This document shows, piece after piece, positions 1-6,158 of a stretch of 12,332 nt of DNA (positions within the stretch are counted from its first letter, which is position 1; the number at the start of each line of letters is the position of its first letter). Source of the stretch: RH-AL1 sp964247745 (GTDB lineage: Bacteria; Pseudomonadota; Alphaproteobacteria; Rhizobiales; Beijerinckiaceae); assembly GCA_964247745.1 (NCBI GenBank), contig CAXTVT010000087.1, positions 1 through 12,332 on the forward strand, in the 5' to 3' direction. A program made the position numbers and the translations under genes. The notes under the pieces were generated by a model. It did no database searches. It was not told the origin of the DNA and saw only the letters and a program-made list of their open reading frames with translations.

Positions 1-150
1 CTCGGCCTGCCCTTCGTGCGCACGTCGCCCGACCACGGCACCGCCTTCGACATCGCCGGCAAGGGGATCGCCGATCCCTCCAGCCTGATCCAGGCGCTTC
101 ACCTCGCCGCCCGCCTCGCGACGGCAGACCGGGCCCGCGACGCGGCGTGA
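1..150 (+). CDS. pdxA: 4-hydroxythreonine-4-phosphate dehydrogenase, C-terminal end (partial)
   Basis: Only the last 49 codons are present; the gene enters from the left edge. The readable tail carries RTSPDHGTAFDIAGKG, the C-terminal signature of PdxA, where the Asp-His lies close to the active site. PdxA oxidises 4-phosphohydroxy-L-threonine with NAD in the cytoplasm during pyridoxal 5'-phosphate synthesis. The TGA stop at 148-150 overlaps the GTG start of rsmA at 147-149, so the two genes are probably translationally coupled. The pdxA-rsmA order is common in proteobacteria and supports both calls. Confidence 0.88.
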   Translation, partial: LGLPFVRTSPDHGTAFDIAGKGIADPSSLIQALHLAARLATADRARDAA

Positions 151-986
151 GCGACGGTCTTCCGCCGTTGCGCGAGGTCGTCGCCTCGCATGACCTCGCC
201 CCGAGGAAGAGCCTCGGCCAGAACTTCATCTTCGACCTGAACTTGACCGCCCGCATCGCCCGCGCCGCCGGCCCGCTCGACGGCGTCCGTGTCGTCGAGG
301 TCGGCCCCGGCCCCGGCGGCCTCACGCGCGCGCTGCTCGCCGGCGGCGCCGAGGTGGTGGCTCTGGAGCGCGACCCGCGCTGCCTCGCCGCGCTGGCCGA
401 GGTCGCCGCCGCCTATCCCGGCCGGCTCGACGTGCGCGAGGCCGACGCCACGACGGTCGACTTCGCCGCTCTCGCCGCGGAGGATCGGACGACCCGCGTT
501 TGCGCCAACCTGCCCTACAACATCGCGACGCCGCTTCTCGTCGGCTGGCTCGAGAGCGAGCCATGGCCGCCGTGGTTCGACAGGCTGACGCTGATGTTCC
601 AGCGCGAGGTCGCCGAGCGCATCGTGGCGACGCCGCGTGAACGCGCCGCCTACGGCCGCCTCGGCGTGCTGGCCAATTGGCGCTGCGAGACGCGCATCCT
701 GTTCGACGTGGCGCCCTCGGCCTTCGTGCCGCCGCCCAACGTCACCTCGAGCGTGGTCGAACTGGTGCCGCGCCGCTCGCCCCTGCCCTGCCGCGCCGCG
801 GCGCTCTCGACCGTGACCCAGGCCGCCTTCGGGCAGCGTCGCAAGATGCTGCGCCAGAGCCTGCGGTCGCTTGGCCGCGATCCGCTCGCGCTGTTGGAAT
901 TTGCCCGGATCGAGCCGACGCGCCGGGCCGAGGAGGTCGACCTCGCAGGTTTCGTGTCGCTCGCCGAGGCCTACGGCAGGGCTTGA
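147..986 (+). CDS. rsmA: 16S rRNA (adenine1518/1519-N6)-dimethyltransferase RsmA (KsgA)
   Basis: The 279-residue product has the usual length for RsmA, which dimethylates two adjacent adenines near the 3' end of 16S rRNA, using S-adenosylmethionine, late in small-subunit assembly. Visible motifs in order: SLGQNFIFD (about 22-30, substrate side); the SAM-binding loop VVEVGPGPGGLT (49-60); acidic ALERD (72-76); EADAT (98-102); the catalytic NLPYNIATP motif (121-129); FQREVAERI (151-159); PPPNVTSSV (196-203); and FGQRRKMLRQSL (228-239) in the C-terminal domain. The start is GTG at 147, overlapping the pdxA stop. The first in-frame ATG is far inside the gene and would remove the SAM motif. No intact alternative explains this reading frame. 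Confidence 0.96.
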   Translation: MSDGLPPLREVVASHDLAPRKSLGQNFIFDLNLTARIARAAGPLDGVRVVEVGPGPGGLTRALLAGGAEVVALERDPRCLAALAEVAAAYPGRLDVREADATTVDFAALAAEDRTTRVCANLPYNIATPLLVGWLESEPWPPWFDRLTLMFQREVAERIVATPRERAAYGRLGVLANWRCETRILFDVAPSAFVPPPNVTSSVVELVPRRSPLPCRAAALSTVTQAAFGQRRKMLRQSLRSLGRDPLALLEFARIEPTRRAEEVDLAGFVSLAEAYGRA

Positions 987-1016
987 ACGCCAGCGCGCGC
1001 GTCGACGCGGCGACTT

Positions 1017-1364
1017 CTAAGCCGAAACGGCCTTGCCGCCGTCGTAATGCAGCACCTCGACGCTCTGGATCGTCACGAGACCGATGTCGGAGAGGCCCGA
1101 CAGAGACGACAGGAACTCGCGCAATTTGGCCTCGTCGTCGACCAGCTCGATCACCAGCGGAAGATTTCCCGAAAGGTCGAGGATGCTGGCACGTTGCACG
1201 TTTCCATCGATGCCGAAGCCGACGACCCCGCGCATCACCGTGGCTCCCGCGATCTTCGCATCGCGGGCCTTCTTGACGATGTCGTTGTAGAGCGGCCCGC
1301 CGTCGCCCTTCGCACGTTCGTCGGTGTAGAGGCGCATCAGCGCCGAGTGACCCTCGAGCGCCAT
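1017..1364 (-). CDS. DUF190 family PII-like protein
   Basis: A 115-residue cytoplasmic protein with the DUF190 pattern: an N-terminal strand and helix, GATVMRGVVGFG (about 40-51), then an LPLVIELVDDEAKLREFL segment (about 69-86) in the second half of a PII/ferredoxin-like fold. The family's biochemical role is not established. It begins one base after the crcB stop, with an AAAGGG Shine-Dalgarno-like sequence inside the end of crcB, so the two genes form a transcriptional and probably translational unit. DUF190 genes next to crcB are a recurrent pairing, suggesting a role tied to fluoride or anion stress; that link is an inference from context. It converges with rsmA across 30 bases, which contain the 12-base palindrome CGCGTCGACGCG at 998-1009 but no T-tract. 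Confidence 0.85.
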   Translation of the reverse strand: MALEGHSALMRLYTDERAKGDGGPLYNDIVKKARDAKIAGATVMRGVVGFGIDGNVQRASILDLSGNLPLVIELVDDEAKLREFLSSLSGLSDIGLVTIQSVEVLHYDGGKAVSA

Positions 1365-1365
1365 G

Positions 1366-1764
1366 TCACGACCCTTTGAGTTGATTGACGAAGGCGCCCG
1401 CCACCGAACCGAGATACACGCCGACGAGGCACAGCACCAACGACCCGACGATGTTGGCCGTGGCGCGCGTCATGTCGCCATCCTTGGCCAAGGCCAGGGT
1501 TTGCAGGCTGAAGGACGAGAACGTCGTGTAGCCGCCGCAGATGCCGACCATGAAGAACTGGCGGAAGTCCGGCGGGACCAGGATGCGGCCGTCCGGACCC
1601 GTCAGCATCGCGAACAGGCCGATGATGAAACAACCCGACACGTTGGCGGTCAGAGTGCCCCAGGGAAATACCTCGTGAGTGCTCCGCGCGACGGCGCCGG
1701 AGACCGCAAAGCGCGCGACGGAACCAAGTGCGCCGCCCAAGGCGATGTAGAGGTAGGTCAGCAT
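1366..1764 (-). CDS. crcB: Fluoride-specific ion channel CrcB/FluC
   Basis: A 132-residue membrane protein of normal length for the Fluc family, which acts as an antiparallel dimer in the inner membrane and lets fluoride leave the cell. Family motifs: GGALGSVARF (10-19); GTLTANVSGCFIIG (36-49), with the conserved Asn41 of the ion pathway; and GGYTTFSSFS (77-86), with the Phe residues that line the fluoride path and the central sodium-site region. Four hydrophobic segments can be seen. The ATG at 1764 is chosen because MLTYLYIALGG begins exactly at the first helix. The frame stays open to a GTG at 1920, but those 52 extra residues show no membrane character and no family resemblance. I looked on the minus strand upstream for the fluoride riboswitch core and did not find it. 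Confidence 0.93.
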   Translation of the reverse strand: MLTYLYIALGGALGSVARFAVSGAVARSTHEVFPWGTLTANVSGCFIIGLFAMLTGPDGRILVPPDFRQFFMVGICGGYTTFSSFSLQTLALAKDGDMTRATANIVGSLVLCLVGVYLGSVAGAFVNQLKGS

Positions 1765-1778
1765 CGATCGTACGTCCG

Positions 1779-1982
1779 TTACTGCCCAAGCGGCGGCTTG
1801 CCTGACATCCTTGTCGGCGACGCCGTGACCGATGTCGAGGCGATAGTCCAGCAATCCTTGCCCCGTTCGCGACAAGGTTCGTGCGCCGAGCCCGCGATGC
1901 CCAGGGTTTCGACGATCCACTGGCCGTCGCGCGGCTCACGAACCCGGACCGATCGTACCGCACGATCGAACCCTTTCGACAT
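1779..1982 (-). CDS. Doubtful small ORF upstream of crcB (67 residues)
   Basis: An ATG at 1982 opens a 67-codon frame on the crcB strand, ending 14 bases before the crcB start. About three quarters of its third codon positions are G or C. The product contains RDGQWIVETLGIAGSAHEPC (about 20-39), which reads more like a natural protein than the arginine-rich shadow frames nearby. There is no convincing Shine-Dalgarno sequence before the ATG, and I do not recognise a family. The overlapping N-terminal extension frame of crcB is also open, so the region may instead be leader or decayed sequence. It is listed because nothing else fills the 283 bases between crcB and the next gene. Confidence 0.25.
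   Translation of the reverse strand: MSKGFDRAVRSVRVREPRDGQWIVETLGIAGSAHEPCRERGKDCWTIASTSVTASPTRMSGKPPLGQ
1950..1968. repeat. Perfect inverted repeat in the crcB / DsrE-like intergenic region
   Basis: Two 7-base arms, CGATCGT and ACGATCG, are separated by the five bases ACCGC. The left-arm sequence with its next two bases (CGATCGTAC) recurs at 1765-1773, directly against the crcB start. The dyad lies about 80 bases before the plus-strand gene at 2048 and about 190 before crcB. It has the size of a repressor operator, although an RNA hairpin is also possible. No specific regulator can be named. Confidence 0.4.
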
Positions 1983-2047
1983 CGCGCGTAGTCGGAGCCG
2001 TCGGCGTTCTCCATATCGTCGCAACAAAGGAAAGAGGATCCCGTTCG

Positions 2048-2842
2048 ATGGAACATAAGACAACAAGACGACGAGCGCTTCAGGCGATGGGTCTCGTGGC
2101 CATCGGCGGCGCGGGCTTGCTCTCTTCGGGCGCCGACGCTGCGATGGAGATGGCGGGCGCTTCCGTCCTCGACGACGGCGCCGGCACGCTCGACGCACTC
2201 ATGGGACGGCTCGCCAAGGCGCCACGGCGCCGCGACTTCAAGACGGTCCCGATGATCCTCGACGACGCGGCGCAATGGGATCACGAGGCCATTGCCGAAA
2301 TCATGGCCTATCGGCCCAAGCCGAAACAGGTTTGGGATAACACCGCCATCGAAGGTCCTTGGTTGAACCTGATGCGCAATGCGTTGAACGCGCAGATCTG
2401 GTCGTTCAAGCACCCGGATTTCCTGGCGGTCTCGGCGACCCACGGCTCGGCGCATCTCGCGCTCTACGACGAGGCGATGTGGGACAAGTACCAGCTCACG
2501 AAGCTCGCGGGCGACAAGTTCAAGACCAACATTCTGATCGTCGAGAAGCCGGCGGCGGCGGCCGATCCGAAGAACTACGAGGACCCCAAGGGGATGTTCT
2601 CGCCGTCGAACAATTCGATCCCCATGCTGATGCGGCGCGGCGTGGTCTTCCTGTCCTGCCACAATGCGATCTGGGAACAGGCCGGGAAGCTGATCGAGGA
2701 CGGCCTCAATCCCGACAAGCTCTCGCACGAGCAGGTCGCCGCGGACCTCACCAACCACCTGCTGCCGCAGGTCGTGCTCACGCCGGGCGCCGTCGGCACG
2801 ATCCCCGAGCTGCAGCAGGCCGGCTTCCATTACATCAAGTGA
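2048..2842 (+). CDS. Tat-exported DsrE/DsrF-like protein of unknown function
   Basis: A 264-residue protein with a twin-arginine signal: TTRRRALQAMG (5-15), a hydrophobic stretch, and a likely cleavage site after SGADA near residue 31. The mature C-terminal half resembles the DsrE/DsrF sulfur-carrier fold: RRGVVFLSCHNA (196-207) with the only cysteine, Cys204, at the position of the family's reactive Cys, then VLTPGAVGTIPELQQAGFHYI (243-263), like the usual closing strand-helix-strand. Known DsrE proteins act in cytoplasmic sulfur transfer, so an exported relative is unusual. The start is supported by AAAGAGGA about nine bases upstream. The next gene follows after 10 bases. Similar secreted proteins tend to carry uninformative names in databases; the fold call is an inference from motifs, and no substrate is known. 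Confidence 0.72.
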   Translation: MEHKTTRRRALQAMGLVAIGGAGLLSSGADAAMEMAGASVLDDGAGTLDALMGRLAKAPRRRDFKTVPMILDDAAQWDHEAIAEIMAYRPKPKQVWDNTAIEGPWLNLMRNALNAQIWSFKHPDFLAVSATHGSAHLALYDEAMWDKYQLTKLAGDKFKTNILIVEKPAAAADPKNYEDPKGMFSPSNNSIPMLMRRGVVFLSCHNAIWEQAGKLIEDGLNPDKLSHEQVAADLTNHLLPQVVLTPGAVGTIPELQQAGFHYIK

Positions 2843-2852
2843 GGACCTTGCG

Positions 2853-3875
2853 ATGACGACGTTCGACATGCGCGCGCTGCTCGCCGGTGCCGCCATGCTT
2901 CTCCTCGCCTGGCCGGCCGCCGCGGAGAGCGCGATGGGGCGAGCCGGCCAAGAGGCGCCGCCGCACTACGACGAGAGCGTCTTTCCACCTTGGCAGCACG
3001 GTGCCAACAACGATGCCGAGACGCGCGGCCTCGACTTCACCGTGCCCGAAGTCGACGTCATGGCCGACTTCCACGGCAGCCTCGACGATCCCAAGCTCGT
3101 GCTCTACGTCGGCGGCAATTACTTCTTCGCGATGGCGCCGCTGGTGAAGGCGTTCGAGAGCGAGCATCCCGACTACAGGGGGCGGCTCTTCTGGGAGACG
3201 ATCCCGCCGGGCCTGCTGGTCAAGCAGATGGAGGCTGGCGGCACCATCACGGTCGGCAACATGACCTTCACGGCAAAGCCCGATGCCTATTTCGCCGGAT
3301 ACAAGAAAGTCGAGGAGCTGGTGAGCGAGGGAAAGCTCGAAGCACCGGCCGTGCCCTACGCCACCAACACTCTCACCATCATGGTGCCGGCCGACAATCC
3401 CGCCCATGTCACGGGCTTGGCCGATCTTGGCAAGCCCGGCATCAGGCTGGCAATGCCAAACCCGGCGTTCGAAGGCATCGTCCGTCAGATCAAGGCCTCG
3501 CTGAAGAAGACTGGCGGCGATGCCCTCGTCAGCGCCGTCTACGAGGCCAAGGTCAAGGACGGCTCGACGATGCTGACGCATATTCATCACCGGCAGACGC
3601 CGCTGTTCCTGATGCAGGGTCTCGTGCAGGCCGGCGTAACCTGGCAATCCGAAGCGATCTTCCAGGAGCAGGCGGGGCATCCGATCCGCCACGTCGACAT
3701 CCCGGCCAAAGACAATGCGACGGCCGTCTATGGCGGCGCGATCGTGAAAGGCGCCGCCCATCGAAACGCGGCCAAGGCTTGGCTCGCCTTCGTCGCGTCG
3801 CCCACGGCCCTGGCGATCTTCGAGAGCTACGGGTTCAAGCCCTACGATCCTGCCGCGTCCAGCCAGGATCGCTGA
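2853..3875 (+). CDS. Periplasmic substrate-binding protein, ModA-like (type 2 fold), orphan
   Basis: A 340-residue protein with a Sec signal peptide (hydrophobic 7-22, likely cleavage after PAAA, residue 24). The mature part resembles molybdate/sulfate-type type 2 binding proteins: LVLYVGGNYFFAMAPLVKAFE (82-102) at the N-terminal lobe, VPYATNTLTIMVPADNP (167-183) at the hinge, LADLGKPGIRLAMPNPAFEG (189-208), and QTPLFLMQGLVQAGVTWQSE (248-267), which matches the ModA second-lobe pattern. An insertion of about 55 residues precedes the first strand. GTGAGGA just before the ATG serves as the ribosome binding site. It follows the DsrE-like gene by 10 bases, so the two are co-expressed. No permease or ATPase for an oxyanion importer is in the window, so it may act as a sensor or accessory, or serve a transporter elsewhere. 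The ligand is unknown. Confidence 0.75.
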   Translation: MTTFDMRALLAGAAMLLLAWPAAAESAMGRAGQEAPPHYDESVFPPWQHGANNDAETRGLDFTVPEVDVMADFHGSLDDPKLVLYVGGNYFFAMAPLVKAFESEHPDYRGRLFWETIPPGLLVKQMEAGGTITVGNMTFTAKPDAYFAGYKKVEELVSEGKLEAPAVPYATNTLTIMVPADNPAHVTGLADLGKPGIRLAMPNPAFEGIVRQIKASLKKTGGDALVSAVYEAKVKDGSTMLTHIHHRQTPLFLMQGLVQAGVTWQSEAIFQEQAGHPIRHVDIPAKDNATAVYGGAIVKGAAHRNAAKAWLAFVASPTALAIFESYGFKPYDPAASSQDR

Positions 3876-3987
3876 ACTTGGCGTTCGCTTCCGATCCGCG
3901 TTGACGGGACGAGATGCCGAAACCGATGCCCCACGACCGTCGTGAGCGTCTTCGCCGCTCGCCTGCAGCACCGGTCTTGCATGGGAA

Positions 3988-4006
3988 GCAACGTTATATT
4001 ATTGCC
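3988..4006. promoter_or_regulatory. Zur-box-like dyad before the metal-import operon
   Basis: An AT-rich island in GC-rich surroundings. GCAA and TTGC (3988-3991 and 4002-4005) flank a central TATA as an imperfect dyad. Bases 3992-4006 match about 11 of 15 positions of the general Zur operator pattern TGTTATAnTATAACA. The site lies about 20 bases before the first gene of the zinc-type ABC operon, where binding of a repressor would block transcription or its initiation. The TATATT within could double as a -10 element, though I see no good -35. Assignment to Zur is an inference from sequence and position. Confidence 0.45.
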
Positions 4007-4014
4007 TACTTAGC

Positions 4015-4019
4015 AGGAG
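4015..4019 (+). promoter_or_regulatory. Ribosome binding site that decides the start at 4029
   Basis: AGGAG directly abuts an ATG at 4020, too close for initiation there. The next in-frame ATG, at 4029, lies nine bases after it, a workable spacing, so the downstream gene is annotated from 4029 and not 4020. Confidence 0.7.
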
Positions 4020-4028
4020 ATGTTGTGC

Positions 4029-4373
4029 ATGTGTTTTGGCGACGGATTGGACACCATGGTGCGGCACGAATGCACGTCGTTGCGCGCGTGGGCCGCGCAA
4101 GAATTCTCGAGCCACGACTTCGTCGTGCGCGCCAATGCGGAGGGGCTGACGTGGGTCGTGCTGGAGCCGCCCGCGCCCCGGACCGATCTTTTGCGCTTCA
4201 CCATCTGCCGCATCGCGCCTTGCGTGATGGTGATGGTCGAGAACGGCGACGAAGCTCCGCAGTTCTGCAGCACCGGCGACGTCGAAGCGGCCATGGCTTT
4301 CGTCCGCAACGCGGCCGACCAGGCGGTGCTCACCGCCATGAACGCGCATCCCGCGCACCGGCCGCTTCAATGA
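4029..4373 (+). CDS. Hypothetical cysteine-containing protein at the head of the zinc operon
   Basis: A 114-residue cytoplasmic protein that I do not recognise. It has no signal peptide or membrane segment. It holds five cysteines (2, 15, 60, 65, 80), including a Cys-x4-Cys pair in FTICRIAPC (57-65), plus His13 and three late histidines. Central hydrophobic strands (TWVVLEPP, CVMVMVEN) suggest a compact alpha/beta fold. It is the first gene after the Zur-like dyad and is followed by the small membrane protein after 14 bases, so it probably belongs to the metal-import operon. The Cys/His content would suit metal binding, but this is conjecture. The 4029 ATG is chosen over 4020 on ribosome-binding-site spacing; a start at Met10 (4056) cannot be excluded. 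Confidence 0.65.
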   Translation: MCFGDGLDTMVRHECTSLRAWAAQEFSSHDFVVRANAEGLTWVVLEPPAPRTDLLRFTICRIAPCVMVMVENGDEAPQFCSTGDVEAAMAFVRNAADQAVLTAMNAHPAHRPLQ

Positions 4374-4387
4374 TCGGCGTCTGAGCG

Positions 4388-4531
4388 ATGTCATGGACGC
4401 TCCAGGCTGCCTCGCCTCGACATGCGCGACCCACGATCCTCTCCGGTTCCTCGCTGACGAGGCTGATGATCGTGCTCGTCGTCCTCCTGGCTTTGGCATC
4501 CGCGGTGTTCTGGGCGGTCGGCGTCCCGTGA
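4388..4531 (+). CDS. Small single-pass membrane protein (47 residues)
   Basis: A 47-codon ORF from ATG 4388 to TGA 4531. The product has a polar, basic N-terminus (SPRHARP, about 9-15), then one strongly hydrophobic segment LMIVLVVLLALASAVFWAV (about 26-44), ending VGVP. Positive residues before the segment predict the N-terminus in the cytoplasm. Its stop overlaps the GTG start of the ABC ATPase (GTGA at 4528-4531), the same coupling used between the ATPase and permease genes. Codon third positions are mostly G/C, as in its neighbours. The ribosome binding site is weak, so it may depend on translation of the preceding gene. It could be an accessory subunit of the importer; I know of no family. 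The alternative is a long N-terminal extension of the ATPase from 4393, which has no ABC resemblance. Confidence 0.6.
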   Translation: MSWTLQAASPRHARPTILSGSSLTRLMIVLVVLLALASAVFWAVGVP

Positions 4532-5277
4532 GCAGGGGCAGCATCGGCGTCAGTCACCTGAGCGTGGCCTACGATCGCGAGGCCGCGCTCCGCGGGGTGG
4601 ACGGTTGCTTCGAGGCCGGCAGCATGACCGCCGTCGTCGGTCCCAACGGCGCCGGCAAGTCGACGCTGGTCAAGGCGATCGTCGGCATCCTGCGGCCGGC
4701 GACGGGCAAGATCACGCGGCAGGGACTGGCCGCACGCGATCTGGCCTATCTTCCGCAGGCGGCCGAGGTCGACCGCTCGTTCCCGATCTCCGTCGTCGAC
4801 ACCATCGGTCTCGGCGCCTGGCGCGATTCGGGCGCCTTCCGTTCGATCACGCGTCCCATTCTCGCGCGCGTCGGGCAAGCGCTGTCGGCCGTCGGTCTCG
4901 AGGGTTTCGAGCAGCGCCACATCGGGTCGTTGTCGGCCGGGCAGTTCCAGCGCGTGCTGTTCGCGCGGCTCCTGCTTCAGGACGCGCCGGTGATCGTCTT
5001 GGACGAACCCTTCACCGCGATCGATGCCCGCACCACGCGCGATCTCCTCGACCTGATCGGCCGTTGGCACGGGGAGAAACGCACGATCATCGCCGTGCTG
5101 CACGATTTCGAACAGGTCCGCGAGCACTTCCCACGGACGCTGCTGCTCGCGCGGGAGCAGGTGGCCTGGGGCTCGACGCGGGAGACCATGACGCCGGAGA
5201 ACCTGCTCCGCGCCCGCGCCATGGCGGAACGATGGGACGACCGCACCGACGCGTCGATGCTCAAGGCGACCGCGTGA
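4528..5277 (+). CDS. aztA: Zinc-type metal ABC transporter, ATP-binding protein (AztA/ZnuC-like)
   Basis: A 249-residue ABC ATPase that powers metal uptake from the cytoplasmic side of the inner membrane. Motifs: Walker A GPNGAGKST (38-46), Q-loop Gln77 in YLPQAAEVDRSFP, signature LSAGQ (135-139), Walker B VIVLDEP (155-161), D-loop AIDA (164-167) and switch His192. The YLPQ...DRSFP stretch is typical of the metal-specific ABC family (ZnuC, TroB, AztA). The GTG at 4528 is preferred because family similarity starts at ISVSHLSVAY-like residues 6-15 (here IGVSHLSVAY) and because it overlaps the preceding small gene's stop. An upstream ATG in the same frame, at 4393, would add 45 residues unlike any ABC protein. 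The C-terminus overlaps the permease start by four bases. Zinc as substrate rests on the binding protein; manganese or iron is possible. Confidence 0.88.
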   Translation: MSRGSIGVSHLSVAYDREAALRGVDGCFEAGSMTAVVGPNGAGKSTLVKAIVGILRPATGKITRQGLAARDLAYLPQAAEVDRSFPISVVDTIGLGAWRDSGAFRSITRPILARVGQALSAVGLEGFEQRHIGSLSAGQFQRVLFARLLLQDAPVIVLDEPFTAIDARTTRDLLDLIGRWHGEKRTIIAVLHDFEQVREHFPRTLLLAREQVAWGSTRETMTPENLLRARAMAERWDDRTDASMLKATA

Positions 5278-6143
5278 GCCCTTACGCGCTCGTCGTCGCG
5301 CCCTTCGCCGACTACGGCTTCATGCGGCGCGCGCTGGTGGCCTGCTTCGCGTTGGGGATCGGATCCGGGCCGATCGGCGTGCTCCTCATGCTACGCCGCA
5401 TGAGCCTCGTCGGCGACGCCATGAGCCACGCGATCCTGCCAGGGGCCGCGATCGGCTTCCTGTTCGCGGGACTCTCGTTGCCGGCGATGGGGCTCGGCGG
5501 CCTGGTCGCCGGCCTGACCGTCGCGCTCCTCTCGGGACTGGTCAGCCGCACCACGGTGCTCCGGGAAGACGCGAGCTTCGCGAGCTTCTATCTCGCGTCC
5601 TTGGCGTCCGGCGTGCTGATCGTCTCCTTGCGGGGATCGAACATCGATCTTCTCCACGTCCTCTTCGGCACGATCCTCGCCATCGACGACGAGGCCCTCT
5701 ACGTCATCGCCACGATCGCGGCGGCAACCGCCATCGTGCTCGCCCTGGTCTATCGTCCGCTCGTCGTCGAATGTTTCGACCCCGGCTTCCTCCGCTCGGT
5801 CGGCGGGCGCGGATCCTTCTACCACCTCCTGTTCCTGCTGCTGGTCGTCGCAAACCTCGTGGCAGCGTTCCAGGCGCTGGGGACGCTGATGGCGGTCGGC
5901 CTGATGATGCTGCCGGCGTCCGTCGCGCGGCTCTGGGCCACGACTCTGCCGACGATGATGGCCATCGCGACGCTCGTCGCTATGGTCTCGGGCTTCGTCG
6001 GCCTCGTCACGTCCTTCCACCTCAGTGTGGCATCGGGCCCGGCCATCGTCCTGACGGCCAGCCTGATCTACGTCGCCTCGCTGATCCTGGGACGCGGCGG
6101 CCTGGTGCGACGCAGTCGACCGCGTCCGCGACACGCGATCTAA
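5274..6143 (+). CDS. aztB: Zinc-type metal ABC transporter, permease (AztB/ZnuB-like)
   Basis: A 289-residue inner-membrane protein of the ABC-3 permease family with seven to nine hydrophobic segments. Conserved stretches: RRMSLVGDAMSHAILPGAAIGF (41-62), the family hallmark and the coupling region to the ATPase; ASFASFYLASLASGVLIV (100-117); and GTLMAVGLMMLPASVARL (203-220). The tail (277-288) is basic and lies in the cytoplasm by the positive-inside rule. The GTG start at 5274 overlaps the ATPase stop (GTGA at 5274-5277), and a start at a later ATG would remove the first helix. Acting as a dimer, it would form the metal pathway. The binding-protein gene follows after 15 bases with an AAGGAG site between. 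Confidence 0.9.
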   Translation: MSPYALVVAPFADYGFMRRALVACFALGIGSGPIGVLLMLRRMSLVGDAMSHAILPGAAIGFLFAGLSLPAMGLGGLVAGLTVALLSGLVSRTTVLREDASFASFYLASLASGVLIVSLRGSNIDLLHVLFGTILAIDDEALYVIATIAAATAIVLALVYRPLVVECFDPGFLRSVGGRGSFYHLLFLLLVVANLVAAFQALGTLMAVGLMMLPASVARLWATTLPTMMAIATLVAMVSGFVGLVTSFHLSVASGPAIVLTASLIYVASLILGRGGLVRRSRPRPRHAI

Positions 6144-6158
6144 CCAAGGAGACCGAGC

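Noticed and set aside
998..1009. 12-base palindrome CGCGTCGACGCG between rsmA and the DUF190 gene
   Set aside because: It may help end transcription of the convergent genes, but the stem is short with no T-tract, and such words are common in this base composition.
1765..1920. A 52-residue N-terminal extension of CrcB from GTG 1920
   Set aside because: Fluc channels start just before the first helix, as at ATG 1764, and the extension is polar with no family match.
1337..2896. Long minus-strand frame opposite the DsrE-like gene
   Set aside because: Its composition is typical of an antisense shadow, and it crosses crcB and the intergenic region out of frame with the real genes.
4393..4527. A 45-residue N-terminal extension of the ABC ATPase
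   Set aside because: It is in frame, but the translation has no ABC character, and the bases are better explained by the membrane-protein ORF in another frame that ends at the GTG start.
4605..6143. A long plus-strand frame starting inside the ATPase gene and running on in the permease frame
   Set aside because: Its first part is an arginine-rich shadow of the ATPase. Only the part from 5274 is real, and it is annotated as the permease.
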